The notes beneath the pieces are model-generated. The model was given only the letters and a program-made list of their open reading frames with translations, ran no database searches and was not told the DNA's origin. Positions 16,176 through 25,079 of a stretch of 64,000 nucleotides of DNA are shown piece by piece (position 1 is the stretch's first letter; each line of letters begins with the position of its first letter). The position numbers were made by a program, and so were the translations under genes. Source of the DNA: Acidimicrobiia bacterium (GTDB lineage: Bacteria; Actinomycetota; Acidimicrobiia; Spongiisociales; UBA11373); NCBI GenBank assembly GCA_029263095.1, contig JAJCYA010000017.1:62001-126000 (forward strand). Reading direction: 5' to 3'.

Positions 16176-17582
16176 CTAACGCAGGTCTTTCAGCGCCGCA
16201 TTCGCCGCGTGGTGACCGCACATACCGTGCACCCCTGCGCCCGGTGGCGTCGATGCCGAGCACAGGTATACGCCATCGCCGGCTCGGTACGGCTTCAGCA
16301 ACTTGGGTCGGGCGAGCACACCCCACAGTGAGATCGGACCGCCCGTGATGTCGCCCCCGACGTAGTTGGGGTTGTCCGCTTCGAGATCTGCCGGTCCCCT
16401 GATTGCCATCGAACGGATCGTCGACTCGAATCCCGGTGCGAACCGTTCGATCTGTCCGATGATCCGTTCGGTCATGTCGGCGTCGGATCCCACCGGGACG
16501 TGGCAATACGCCCATACGATGCCGCTGTCCTCCGGTGCCCGTGCTCGGTCGGCGACGAGCGGCTGGGAGAGCAGCACAAATGGCCGGTCCGGGTGCTCTC
16601 CGGCGACCGTGAGTCCTTCTGCCGCGGCGATCTCATCGAAGTTGCCGCCGAGATGAACCGTTCCCGCGTCCTGGAGGGCATCGTTCGTCCACGGGATGGG
16701 TCCGTCCGTCGCGATGTCCAACTTGAACACGCCGGGTGCCTTTGCTCCATTGCGGTAGCGACGTCTCGTGCCTGAGGTCATCCTTTCCCCCGCTATCGAG
16801 ACGGCGGATGGCGGCGAAGTGTCGAACAGCACTACGCGGGTATCGGGAAGATCACCTAGGCGTCGGATCCAGCGGCCCGTTTCGATTTCGCCGCCCAGCG
16901 ATTCGAAGAATGCGGCGAGTGCCCGGGTGATCGATCCCGCACCTCCCATTGCGAACGGCCACCCGACCGCGTGTGCCGCGGTACCGAGCAGGAGTGCAAC
17001 CCCACCCGCGGCGGTGGTATCGAGGGGCGCGACGGTGTGGGCCGCCAGGCCGGCAATGGCGGCTCGGGCACGTTCGGTCGTCAAGCGATCCGCCAGGTGG
17101 GTACCGGATCTCAAGCCCTGGCGCGCCAGACGGAGTCCGGCGAGCGGGGACCGGACGGCGCGCAGCGGGGGAGCGGTGGCGAGCCGGGCGGTCCGATCCC
17201 AGTCGGAGACGAACGGTCCGAAGAGCCTCTTCCACGCCTCTCCGTCCTCTCCCAACCCCTCGGCCGTCTTGTCCAGCGAGCGATGTACCAGAACGGCGTC
17301 GCCGTCATCGAGGGCATGGCCGAAGGGAATCGGGGGGTGGGCCCACTCGAGTCCGTGTTCATCGAGGGGGAGAGAGGAGAAGAAGGGCGATCCGATGCCG
17401 AGAGGGAAGACGGAGCTACACACGTCGTGCAGCACTCCAGGTTCGGTGAGCTCCTCGGATCTGGCTCCACCGCCGATGGTTGACCGACCCTCAATCACCC
17501 TTACTGACTTGCCTGCATCGGCGAGCGTGATCGCGGCAGCCAGGCCGTTGGGTCCCGAACCTACGACAACCGCATCAAGCAT
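16176..17582 (-). CDS. Phytoene-dehydrogenase-like FAD-dependent oxidoreductase
   Basis: A 468-residue flavoprotein of the CrtI-like NAD(P)/FAD family. The N-terminal dinucleotide fold is VVGSGPNGLAAAITLADAGKSVRVIE, followed by GGGARSEELTEPGVLHD. The C-terminal FAD contact is GVYLCSASTPPGAGVHGMCGHHAA. Such proteins act on polyenes, prenyl lipids or aromatic compounds, and many non-carotenoid members of unknown substrate exist, as in animal PYROXD2. No carotenoid genes (crtB, crtE) are nearby, so carotenoid synthesis cannot be claimed. A 12-bp perfect hairpin lies 11 bp before the start codon. Confidence 0.85.
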   Translation of the reverse strand: MLDAVVVGSGPNGLAAAITLADAGKSVRVIEGRSTIGGGARSEELTEPGVLHDVCSSVFPLGIGSPFFSSLPLDEHGLEWAHPPIPFGHALDDGDAVLVHRSLDKTAEGLGEDGEAWKRLFGPFVSDWDRTARLATAPPLRAVRSPLAGLRLARQGLRSGTHLADRLTTERARAAIAGLAAHTVAPLDTTAAGGVALLLGTAAHAVGWPFAMGGAGSITRALAAFFESLGGEIETGRWIRRLGDLPDTRVVLFDTSPPSAVSIAGERMTSGTRRRYRNGAKAPGVFKLDIATDGPIPWTNDALQDAGTVHLGGNFDEIAAAEGLTVAGEHPDRPFVLLSQPLVADRARAPEDSGIVWAYCHVPVGSDADMTERIIGQIERFAPGFESTIRSMAIRGPADLEADNPNYVGGDITGGPISLWGVLARPKLLKPYRAGDGVYLCSASTPPGAGVHGMCGHHAANAALKDLR

Positions 17583-17592
17583 GATGGAAGGC

Positions 17593-17620
17593 TAGGGCGG
17601 CGCCCACCGGCGCCGCCCTA
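17593..17620 (-). terminator. Perfect 12-bp hairpin between VOC gene and flavoprotein gene
   Basis: TAGGGCGGCGCC (17593-17604) and GGCGCCGCCCTA (17609-17620) pair perfectly around a CACC loop. It follows the VOC gene by about 100 bp and ends 11 bp before the flavoprotein ATG on the same strand. There is no U-tract. It could terminate VOC transcription or restrict read-through into, or translation of, the flavoprotein gene. Confidence 0.5.
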
Positions 17621-17722
17621 TGAGTGACGAATACACGCCGGCTCACCGATCGATCACTACCGCCTTGTGGGGGATATAGCGAGCGACGAGATCTGGCGGG
17701 GGCCGAGATACGCGCAGCGCAG

Positions 17723-18514
17723 CTACTCGCCCGGCTGGGCCATTTCCATGATCGAGAAGACCGCCCCATGGGGGTCCTGCGCGACCGCAATCCGTCCGAC
17801 GCCCTCGATATCGAAGGGGGGCATGATGACCGTGCCGCCTTGTTCACCGATCTTCGCTGCACACCCGTCGCATTCGTCGACCGCGAAGTACACGCCCCAG
17901 TAGTTCGGGATCGGCCCCATCCCTTCGTTCTTCGGCATCATCCCGGCCGCCAAGTCATCGCCGACCTTGAAGGCCGTGTATGTCCCGGAGGGCATTTTGC
18001 TGTCTTCAGTAGTCCACCCAAATGCGGAGGCGAAGAACCTCTTGGCCGACTCGGTGTCGTCGGTCACCAACTCGTTCCACGTCAGTGCCCCGTCCTCGTT
18101 GACCAGTTCTGCGCCCTTGTGATCACCTGCCTGCCACAACCCGATCGGGGCTCCGGTCGGGTCGGCTACGAACGCCATCCGGCCTGCAGTCGCCACATCC
18201 ATGACCGGCATCACAACCGACCCGCCGGCCGCTTCGGTGCGTGCAATGGTCTCGTCCACACTGTCGACGTTGACGTACGTGTTCCACATGGGTGGTGCAC
18301 CCTGCGCCGCCACCTCCGGGGGCAAGGGAGCCCCGCCGGCGACGGCCTTGCCATTCTTGGAGAACATCGTGTAGGGGATCCCCTGGTCGGTGGGTTCGTC
18401 CTCGTGCGTCCAGCCGAACACCGCTCCGTAGAACGCCTTGGCTCCGTCGACATCGGTCGTTGCGATATCAACCCAGTTTGGGATTCCGTGCTTGTACTCA
18501 GTCCTCTCAGGCAT
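17723..18514 (-). CDS. VOC superfamily protein with two glyoxalase-like domains
   Basis: A 263-residue protein with two VOC modules. Domain 1 (about residues 8-125) has PNWVDIATTDVDGAKAFYGAVFGW and a closing MAFVADPTGAPIGLWQ. Domain 2 (about 135-258) has LTWNELVTDDTESAKRFFASAFGW and RIAVAQDPHGAVFSIM. The pairing resembles actinobacterial CFP32-like proteins. Metal-ligand Glu/His positions are only partly conserved, so it may be a binding or resistance protein rather than glyoxalase I. ATG at 18514 has AGAAGGAGC upstream; the frame's extension beyond it is non-natural. Divergent from the LLM oxidoreductase. Confidence 0.85.
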   Translation of the reverse strand: MPERTEYKHGIPNWVDIATTDVDGAKAFYGAVFGWTHEDEPTDQGIPYTMFSKNGKAVAGGAPLPPEVAAQGAPPMWNTYVNVDSVDETIARTEAAGGSVVMPVMDVATAGRMAFVADPTGAPIGLWQAGDHKGAELVNEDGALTWNELVTDDTESAKRFFASAFGWTTEDSKMPSGTYTAFKVGDDLAAGMMPKNEGMGPIPNYWGVYFAVDECDGCAAKIGEQGGTVIMPPFDIEGVGRIAVAQDPHGAVFSIMEMAQPGE

Positions 18515-18639
18515 GTCTGCTCCTTCTCGCCCTGTCCTTCGGAGCGTACCAAGAGGCTGTGACAAGAGACCTTGCTGAGGCGTAGCAGGACTCCCGAGGC
18601 TCTACTCTCGGCACTACCAGCACAACAGGAGACAAAGCG

Positions 18640-19602
18640 ATGAAGTTTGGTGCCTTCGTACCTCAGGGGTGGCGGATGGACCTCGTCGGTGTTCCCGTCG
18701 ACGAGCAGTGGTCGACGATGCTCGATGCGGCAAAGAAGATCGAGCGCCTCGGATATGACACGGCGTGGGTATACGACCACTTTCACACCGTCCCCGTCCC
18801 AACGCAGGAGGCGACCCACGAGTGCTGGAGCCTGATGGCTGCTCTCGCAGCGGCAACCGACACGATCCGGCTGGGGCAGATGTGCACGTGCAACTCGTAT
18901 CGACCGCCCTCGTATATGGCAAAGGTTGCGACCACCGTGGACGTCATCTCGGCGGGTCGAGTCGAGTTTGCGATTGGGGCCGGTTGGTACGAACACGAGT
19001 ACCTCGCATATGGGTACGAGTTTCCACGGGCTGGGATTCGGATAGCTCAACTCGACGAGGCAGTACAGATCATCAAGAAGATGTGGACCGAGGATGAGTC
19101 CTACTTCGAAGGTGAGCACTACTCGGTCAAGGGTGCGATCAACCAACCGAAGCCGATCCAGAAGCCTCATCCGCCACTGTGGATCGCCGGCGGCGGGGAA
19201 AAGAAGACGCTGCGGACGGTTGCCAAGTACGCCGATTACTCGAACTTCGCAGGGACCGCCGAGGCTTTTCTCTCCAAGAGCAGGATCCTCGATGAGCACT
19301 GCGAGGTGGTGGAGCGTGATCCGAGCGAGATTGGGCGCACGCTCCACGTGATGATCACCGTCGTGCCGGATGAGGCTTCCTTCCGTCCCGTGATGGAACG
19401 GGTGGCCGCTCAGTCGGGCCGCGACTTCGACAAGTACGTCAACAGTTCACAGACGGTCGCCGGCACGCCCGAGCAGGTGATCGAGAAGCTGGCTGCATAC
19501 CAGGACGCTGGATGCGTGCACGTGATCGGGTACTTCAGTGATGTTGTATGGGGCGACTCAGTTGACCTGTTTGCGACCGAGGTGATGCCGAATCTGAAGT
19601 AG
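18640..19602 (+). CDS. LLM-class F420-dependent oxidoreductase
   Basis: A 320-residue TIM-barrel enzyme of the luciferase-like monooxygenase family, predicted to use reduced coenzyme F420. Typical blocks are GYDTAWVYDHFHTVPVP, IRLGQMCTCNSYRPPSYMAKVATTVDVISAGRVEFAIGAGWYEHEY, and PKPIQKPHPPLWIAGGGEKKTLRTVAKYADYSNF. The non-prolyl cis-peptide region and the GxGxG-like phosphate site fit F420 rather than FMN users. AGGAGA lies 8-13 bp before the ATG. Substrate unknown; together with the nitroreductase-like gene at 61805 it implies F420 synthesis in this organism. Confidence 0.9.
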   Translation: MKFGAFVPQGWRMDLVGVPVDEQWSTMLDAAKKIERLGYDTAWVYDHFHTVPVPTQEATHECWSLMAALAAATDTIRLGQMCTCNSYRPPSYMAKVATTVDVISAGRVEFAIGAGWYEHEYLAYGYEFPRAGIRIAQLDEAVQIIKKMWTEDESYFEGEHYSVKGAINQPKPIQKPHPPLWIAGGGEKKTLRTVAKYADYSNFAGTAEAFLSKSRILDEHCEVVERDPSEIGRTLHVMITVVPDEASFRPVMERVAAQSGRDFDKYVNSSQTVAGTPEQVIEKLAAYQDAGCVHVIGYFSDVVWGDSVDLFATEVMPNLK

Positions 19603-19659
19603 TTCGGCGATTGGCAGGAGGGTCGGCACGTGGCGGTGCCTCCCGCAATTGGCGAATCC

Positions 19660-20715
19660 CTACTGCGGTTGGACTTCGATCTCGGTTGCCTTGATCGAGA
19701 CCCACAGGACGGAGCCCTCCTCAATGCGGAGTGCATCGACGGCGCCGGGGGTGACCTCGGCGGTTAGGGGGAGGGGGGCTCCCAGTTGGAGGCGGACCCG
19801 ATCTCCGTAGTGTTCGACTCGCAGGACCGTCGTCTCCCACGTGTTGCGGGGGCTTCCCTCCGGATGGGAGCGGTGGACCGAGATGGCCCGTGGATGGATG
19901 GTTGCCACAACGTCCCCGTCGGCGGACGTATCCGCCGTTTGGAGTGGGTGGCTTCCGACCATCACAGTTCCGTCTGAGGCAGAGCCCTCAAAGAGGTTCA
20001 GTCCGGCCAGGTCTGCGGCGTACTTGGTGCCCGGTGAGAGGCGGATGTCATCGGCGGTTCCTACTTGGGTAATCGCTCCGTCTTCGATCACGTGGATCAC
20101 ATCGGCCAGCAGGAAGGCCTCGGCAGGATCGTGAGTTATCACGAGGCTCGGCCCCGGGAATTCGGCGAGGTGGTCGGCCAGCAGGCGACGCAGATCTACC
20201 CGGGTGGAGGCGTCGAGGGCCGAAAGCGGCTCATCGAGCAACAGCAGATCGGGATCGATCACCAGGGCCCTGGCGAGCGCCACCCGCTGGGCTTCTCCAC
20301 CAGACAGGTCTGCGGGTCTGCGGCCTGCAAGTGAGCCCACTCCCAGACGGTCCAGCCACTCTGCGGCACGCTGTCTGGCCACTCGTCTGTCCAATCCCCG
20401 ACCCCGGAGCCCGAAGGCGACATTGTCGAGTGCGCTGATGTGGGGGAAGAGAACGAGGTCTTGGAACACGACACCGATCTGCCTCTGCTCAGGGGGTACA
20501 AACACCTTGTGGTTGGGGTCGTCGAGTGTCCTTCCGTTCAGCTCGATTCGACCACTCTCGAGTCCCGCCAATCCGGTGAGAGTCTCAACGGTGGTGGTCT
20601 TGCCGGCCCCATTGGGACCGAGCAAAGCCGCCGTCTGGCCCGGGTCGATCGATAGAACGACACCGAACGTGAATCCCCCGCGGGACAGTCCCAGATCAGC
20701 CTTGAGTCCCGTCAT
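19660..20715 (-). CDS. modC: Molybdate ABC transporter ATP-binding protein
   Basis: A 351-residue ATPase energising molybdate (or tungstate) uptake. Walker A is GPNGAGKTTT, Q-loop VVFQDLVLFPH, signature LSGGEAQRVALARAL, Walker B LLLLDEPLSALD, and switch VITHDPAEA. The C-terminal 110 residues form the TOBE/Mop-like regulatory domain (IHPRAISVHRSHPEG, then VEHYGDRVRLQL). The start was set at 20715, where ATG overlaps the modB stop as ATGA; an upstream in-frame ATG at 20730 would add five residues. Last gene of modABC. No ModE gene or obvious ModE site is seen. Confidence 0.9.
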   Translation of the reverse strand: MTGLKADLGLSRGGFTFGVVLSIDPGQTAALLGPNGAGKTTTVETLTGLAGLESGRIELNGRTLDDPNHKVFVPPEQRQIGVVFQDLVLFPHISALDNVAFGLRGRGLDRRVARQRAAEWLDRLGVGSLAGRRPADLSGGEAQRVALARALVIDPDLLLLDEPLSALDASTRVDLRRLLADHLAEFPGPSLVITHDPAEAFLLADVIHVIEDGAITQVGTADDIRLSPGTKYAADLAGLNLFEGSASDGTVMVGSHPLQTADTSADGDVVATIHPRAISVHRSHPEGSPRNTWETTVLRVEHYGDRVRLQLGAPLPLTAEVTPGAVDALRIEEGSVLWVSIKATEIEVQPQ

Positions 20716-21497
20716 CGTGCTCGCCACCATCTGTCTCGCAAGAGGATGAGCACCGACAGAGAGATCGCAACCATCACCAGGCTGATGGCGATAGCGGTGT
20801 CACGGTCCTGCTCGAGCGCAACGAACACGGCCAGGGGGAGGGTCTGGGTACGCCCTTGGAGATTGCCGGCAAAGGTGATGGTGGCCCCGAACTCGCCGAA
20901 CGCCCTTGCCCAGGTGAGTAGGAGGCCCGCCGCCAGCGACGGTCCGATCATCGGGAGTGTTACTGCACGAAGTGTTCTCCACTTGCCGGCCCCGAGTGTG
21001 GCTGCCGCCCCTTCGAATCTGGGATCGAGGTTGCGCACCGCGCTCTCGACGGAGATGACGAGAAACGGCATCGCCACCAAGGCCGCGGCGATGATCACAC
21101 CCCAAATCGAGAACGGCAGCACAAGCCCGGTTACTTCGTTGATCGGTTCTCCGATGACCCCGCGCCGGCCGAGGGCGAACAGCAGGGCGGTCCCGGCCAC
21201 GACAGGCGGCAGGACCAGGGGGAGCAGGACCAGACCGCGCAGAACAGAGCGTCCCGGGAACTCCGCCCTGGCGAGCATCAGCCCCAGCGGGATTCCGAGG
21301 AGCGCCGACAGAGCGGTCGCTCCCAACGACGAGATGAGAGATAGTCGAAGAGCATCGAGGACGATTTCACTGCTCAACAGGTCGGGCAGGTCGCTCCACG
21401 GGGCCCTGGCCAGGAGACCGATGAGTGGGATCGTGAAGAAGAACAGACCGATCACGGCGAGGATCACGACGCCCAGGGGGTTGCGTCGGCGGCTCAT
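20712..21497 (-). CDS. modB: Molybdate ABC transporter permease
   Basis: A 261-residue inner-membrane permease of the CysTW/ModB family with about six helices. Family features are FPGRSVLRGLVLLPLVLPPVVAGTALLFALGRRG and the EAA-like loop LDPRFEGAAATLGAGKWRTLRAVTLP, which contacts ModC. The loop AFGEFGATITFAGNLQGRTQTLPLAVF is characteristic of ModB. ATGA overlaps join it to modA upstream and modC downstream, so the three are translationally coupled. Confidence 0.93.
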   Translation of the reverse strand: MSRRRNPLGVVILAVIGLFFFTIPLIGLLARAPWSDLPDLLSSEIVLDALRLSLISSLGATALSALLGIPLGLMLARAEFPGRSVLRGLVLLPLVLPPVVAGTALLFALGRRGVIGEPINEVTGLVLPFSIWGVIIAAALVAMPFLVISVESAVRNLDPRFEGAAATLGAGKWRTLRAVTLPMIGPSLAAGLLLTWARAFGEFGATITFAGNLQGRTQTLPLAVFVALEQDRDTAIAISLVMVAISLSVLILLRDRWWRAR

Positions 21498-22258
21498 GGT
21501 GCAGTGAACCCGTGCGCTGTGATGATCTGTTGACCCTTCTCCGACAGGACGAAGGCTACGAAGTCTCTCGCTCCGGTGGGGTTGGGGGCGTCGGAGATCG
21601 CGGCAATCGGATACTCGGCGATGAGGTCGATGGCCTCGGGGATCGCGATCCCGGTGACGTCTCGGCTGGCGATGATGTCGGTCGAGTAGACGATCCCGGC
21701 GTCCAGCTCACCTTCTTCGAGCTTGGTGAGGAGAGATCTCACGTCGGGCTCACTGGTGTCGATCGCGGCTTCGACTCCAACGGCCGCAAGAATCTCGCGA
21801 GCCAATGAGCCACATGGAACGGTCTCAGCGCAGAGTCCGAGGAGTAGGTCGCCGTTGGCGAAGTCCCCGATTCCGCCAATCCGAGCGGGATTGCCGTTGG
21901 GTACTCCGATCTGGAGCCGACTGCCGGCGAAGAGGATCGGGTCGAGGGCAAGACCCACATCAACGACCGTCTGCATGACCGTCGGGTTGGCGGATGCAAA
22001 GACGTCGACCGGCGCTCCTTCGAGAATCTGATGTTGCAGCTGCGAGCTGCCCCCAATATTGAGCTGAACGTCGACTCCCGGGTTGGCCGCCTCAAACTCC
22101 TCCTCGATCTCGGCGAACGCGTCGGTGAGCGACGCGGCCGCCGAGACGAGGATCAGGCTTCGGTCGGCCTGTCGCCCGCCGCAGGCTGCGATCACGACTA
22201 CAGCGACCATCAAGAACGTCAGCCAAGACTTGGGGCGGATCGTCCGGTCGTTTCGCAT
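21494..22258 (-). CDS. modA: Molybdate-binding lipoprotein
   Basis: A 254-residue periplasmic-type binding protein anchored as a lipoprotein. The signal ends in VVVIAACGG. The mature part starts LILVSAAASLTDAFAEIEEEF, with the two Ser that bind the oxyanion; NIGGSSQLQHQILEGAPVDVFASAN and DAGIVYSTD follow, all ModA hallmarks. ATG at 22258 is chosen because it leaves a normal signal peptide; the frame continues upstream into a repeat-rich stretch with a tRNA-like fragment. First gene of modABC. Confidence 0.92.
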   Translation of the reverse strand: MRNDRTIRPKSWLTFLMVAVVVIAACGGRQADRSLILVSAAASLTDAFAEIEEEFEAANPGVDVQLNIGGSSQLQHQILEGAPVDVFASANPTVMQTVVDVGLALDPILFAGSRLQIGVPNGNPARIGGIGDFANGDLLLGLCAETVPCGSLAREILAAVGVEAAIDTSEPDVRSLLTKLEEGELDAGIVYSTDIIASRDVTGIAIPEAIDLIAEYPIAAISDAPNPTGARDFVAFVLSEKGQQIITAHGFTAP

Positions 22259-22316
22259 CGAGGTCAAGCCTGACTGCATGGCGCTCTGTTTGCCAATTGC
22301 GCCACCCTTGCGCCGA

Positions 22317-22490
22317 GTCAAACGGCGGAGCCGATTGGTGGGGGTTGCGGCTTGAGCTTCCCCCCCACCAGCTCGCTCCGTTCGCTGACTCCCCCTCCAA
22401 GGGGGAGTAGTTCAGAAGGAGTGAGCTTGGTGTTTCTGACAACTCTCCCCTTTGGGGGGAGTCAATCGGCGGAGCCGATTGGTGGGGGGT
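22317..22490. repeat. Intergenic direct and inverted repeats upstream of modA
   Basis: A 29-bp element (22317-22345, centred on CGGCGGAGCCGATTGGTGGGG) recurs almost unchanged at 22461-22489. Between them, 22370-22410 holds an imperfect inverted copy (ccccccaccagctcgctcc, then gactccccctccaaggggga) that can pair with 22451-22490. The whole could fold as a long stem-loop in RNA of either strand. Upstream, the minus strand at about 22312-22280 reads GGGTGGCGCAATTGGCA, which resembles a tRNA D-arm, but no cloverleaf can be completed. Confidence 0.75.
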
Positions 22491-22515
22491 GAGGCACCCG
22501 CGGCGAAGCACCAGA

Positions 22516-23196
22516 TCAGTTCTCGATGTCGATATACACCCGAGGTGGATCGGTGAGGGTGCCCACCAGGAACGGCTTCATGCCTGTCACTCCGATGACC
22601 CACGTCGAAACGCCTTCGAAGTCGTCGATGAGGACGATCTCGGCGACGCTTCTGGTATTGGCTTCGATCCGTTCGGGTCCGTCGTAGACGATTCGAACTT
22701 CCGCTCCGCTGAGGTCGTGTCCGGACGCGCTGAGCACCACCCGGAGAAGCTCGGCGCCGGCGACGGGAATCGGTTCGTCGCTGATCGCCGTGAAGGGACC
22801 GGTGGTGTATCCGACCGACCACCAGGGGATGTCGCCCTCTTCGAAGTCGAACACGACGCGGGTGAATCCTTGCTCCCGCTGCTGGTATCGAACGTCGTCG
22901 AGGAAGTTGAAGCTCCCGAATGGGTCTCCCGCGGCGACCTCGTTGCCGGTGTCGCCCGGAAACGCAGCGAGTGTCGTGGTGGACGCAGGGGGCGGATCAG
23001 ATGTTGACGACGAGGCGGCCACCGTCGGACCGCTCGCCGTAGTCGCCGGGGCAGCCTCATCGTCTCCTGCGGTCACAAGAAGGATGGCGACAACGATGGC
23101 CAAACCGACTATTACTCCGAGGAGCCCAAAGAGCACATAGCTGGGACCCGCCGGGGGAGGGGGTGGTGATGGGGGTGAGGCCTGATCTTCCGTCAT
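22516..23196 (-). CDS. Membrane-anchored AMIN-like domain protein
   Basis: A 226-residue protein: a Pro-rich cytosolic start (SPPSPPPPPAGP), one transmembrane helix (about residues 20-43), a Thr/Ser/Pro linker, then a beta-rich external domain from about residue 90. The domain pattern VRYQQREQGFTRVVFDFEE, LLRVVLSASGHDLSG, and a closing FEGVSTWVIGVTGMKPFLVGTL fits the AMIN-like domains found in actinobacteria, which are thought to bind cell-wall polymers. It probably sits at the cell surface. Alone between the mod operon and an ABC system on the other strand. Confidence 0.75.
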   Translation of the reverse strand: MTEDQASPPSPPPPPAGPSYVLFGLLGVIVGLAIVVAILLVTAGDDEAAPATTASGPTVAASSSTSDPPPASTTTLAAFPGDTGNEVAAGDPFGSFNFLDDVRYQQREQGFTRVVFDFEEGDIPWWSVGYTTGPFTAISDEPIPVAGAELLRVVLSASGHDLSGAEVRIVYDGPERIEANTRSVAEIVLIDDFEGVSTWVIGVTGMKPFLVGTLTDPPRVYIDIEN

Positions 23197-23296
23197 CGAG
23201 CGCTCCCGCGTCTATTGATCAGCATTATGGGCCGCGACGTCTGGAGTTCGGGGTCATGAGTCTCGGATCACGCTGCCGCTTGTCTACGCTCCAGGT

Positions 23297-24196
23297 GTGC
23301 CAGCGATCACGATCTCGGGTCTGACAAAGTCATACGGCGATGTCCAGGCCGTGCGCGGGATCGATCTCGCGGTGGATGAGGGCGAGGTATTTGCACTCCT
23401 GGGACCAAACGGAGCGGGCAAGACCACGACTGTCGAGATCCTCGAAGGGCATCGCAGCCGAACATCCGGCGAGGTTTCCGTGCTCGGCGAGGACCCAGCC
23501 TCTGCAGGCCGTGAATTCCGGGAACGGATAGGTGTCGTTCTCCAGTCGTCGGGAATGGACAAGGAGTTGACCGTTCGTGAGTCGGTGGAGCTGTACGCGG
23601 CGATGTTCCCGCGGCGAAACCCTATCGAGCGGATCATCGAGATCGTCGGGTTGGAGGAGAAGGCCGACGCTCGTATCAAGACACTGTCGGGCGGTCAGCG
23701 CCGCCGAGTCGATTTGGCTCTCGGCATAGTCGGCAAGCCGGAGCTCTTGTTCCTTGACGAGCCGACCACAGGATTCGACCCGTCAGCCCGTCGCAAGTCT
23801 TGGGACCTCATCGATCGGCTCAGATCACTCGGTACGACGATCCTGCTTACGACCCACTACATGGATGAGGCGCAGCATCTGGCCGATCGCGTCGCCGTGA
23901 TGTCCGACGGCCTCATCGTCGCCGAGGGGACTCCGGACACCTTGGGGAGCCGGTCCGATGACGAAGCGATCGTCTCCTTCCGGCTGGCGCCGGGAGCCCC
24001 CACCGGTCTCCCAGCTCCCTTCTCAGCTATGCCTGGGCCGAGCTTTGAAGTATCGGTAGAGGACCCGACTCGGGTGCTCTATGCCTTGACGTCGTGGGCA
24101 ACAACGAAAGGGGTCTCTCTCGAGGGACTCACGGTGTCGAAGCCGACACTCGAGGATGTGTATCTCGAACTCACCGGGGATGGTCGCAATGAGTGA
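23297..24196 (+). CDS. ABC transporter ATPase (DrrA/CcmA-like)
   Basis: A 299-residue ATPase of the multidrug/daunorubicin-resistance class. Walker A is GPNGAGKTT, Q-loop VVLQSSG, signature LSGGQRRRVDLALGI, Walker B LLFLDEPTTGFDP, and switch LTTHYMDEAQ. A C-terminal extension of about 80 residues is typical of DrrA-like proteins. GTG start. The downstream permease gene overlaps it by 8 bp, so both form an exporter for drugs, lipids or polymers; substrate unknown. Confidence 0.9.
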   Translation: MPAITISGLTKSYGDVQAVRGIDLAVDEGEVFALLGPNGAGKTTTVEILEGHRSRTSGEVSVLGEDPASAGREFRERIGVVLQSSGMDKELTVRESVELYAAMFPRRNPIERIIEIVGLEEKADARIKTLSGGQRRRVDLALGIVGKPELLFLDEPTTGFDPSARRKSWDLIDRLRSLGTTILLTTHYMDEAQHLADRVAVMSDGLIVAEGTPDTLGSRSDDEAIVSFRLAPGAPTGLPAPFSAMPGPSFEVSVEDPTRVLYALTSWATTKGVSLEGLTVSKPTLEDVYLELTGDGRNE

Positions 24197-25022
24197 AGGA
24201 CGCACCTCGACCCCGACCCTCGTCTGGCGACAGATCCGGTATCAGAACACCCTGTTCTGGCGGACTCCGGTTGCGGCGTTCTTCACGCTGATCTTTCCCT
24301 TGATGTTCCTCGTTCTGTTCAACCTGCTGTTCGATGACCCGATCGAAATCCAGGGCAGGGACCCTTTGACGATTGCGCAGTTCTACGCCCCGGCCCTCGC
24401 CGCCTTCGCCGCCGCCTCTGCGACCTACACCAACATCGGTGTGGGACAGGCGATAGCCCGCGACGAGCAAATCCTGAAGCGAATTCGGTCGACTCCTCTT
24501 CCCCCCTGGATCTATATGGCTGGGGTGGTCGGGTCGGCTATCTGGATTGCATTGATCGCGACCGTTCTCATGATCTCCGTTGGCGTGTTCGCCTACGGCT
24601 TGAACATCTACGTCGATCGGCTCCCGGCGGCGATCCTCACGCTGGCCGTAGGTGTGACGGCGTTTGCCGCGCTTGGATTGGCACTGGCGGCCATCTCACC
24701 CACCGGTGATACCGCTCCGGCGGTGGCCAACGCCACGCTCTTGCCGATTGCCTTCATCTCGGATGTGTTTATCCCGATTTCGGATCCGGCGGCGTGGCTG
24801 GAGTTCCTCGGCGATTTCTTTCCGCTCAAGCACTTTGTCGTACCTCTTCAAGATGCGTTCAGTCCGTTTGTGACCGACGCAGCCTTCCGCGGCGGCGATC
24901 TTGTGGTCATGGCAGCGTGGGGGGTCGGCGGACTCGCCTATTCCCTCAGGTTCTTTTCGTGGGAGCCCAAAACGGAGGGCGGGGCACGAACGCGGCGCAA
25001 GAAGACAGGCGCGGCTACTTAG
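24189..25022 (+). CDS. ABC-2 type transporter permease
   Basis: A 277-residue permease with six predicted helices, partner of the preceding ATPase. TPVAAFFTLIFPLMFLVLFN forms helix 1; a periplasmic loop with PLTIAQFYAPALAAF follows, then IARDEQILKRIRSTPLPPWIYMAG, the conserved cytosolic coupling loop of ABC-2 permeases (KRLRxTPL). The start at ATG 24189 lies inside the last codons of the ATPase gene. The upstream part of the frame is not used. Confidence 0.88.
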   Translation: MSEGRTSTPTLVWRQIRYQNTLFWRTPVAAFFTLIFPLMFLVLFNLLFDDPIEIQGRDPLTIAQFYAPALAAFAAASATYTNIGVGQAIARDEQILKRIRSTPLPPWIYMAGVVGSAIWIALIATVLMISVGVFAYGLNIYVDRLPAAILTLAVGVTAFAALGLALAAISPTGDTAPAVANATLLPIAFISDVFIPISDPAAWLEFLGDFFPLKHFVVPLQDAFSPFVTDAAFRGGDLVVMAAWGVGGLAYSLRFFSWEPKTEGGARTRRKKTGAAT

Positions 25023-25079
25023 GCTTTTTCTCCCATTTGCGATAGCGTCACAGCTACCGCTCGGAATGGGGATTCCACG

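Noticed and set aside
16176-17582. Carotenoid biosynthesis locus
   Set aside because: The CrtI-like gene stands alone with no crtB, crtE or related genes; many homologues are not carotenoid enzymes.
22280-22320. tRNA-like 5' half on the minus strand (GGGTGGCGCAATTGGCA)
   Set aside because: A D-arm can be drawn, but no anticodon arm, T arm or matching acceptor follows; it is at most a fragment and lies just upstream of modA.
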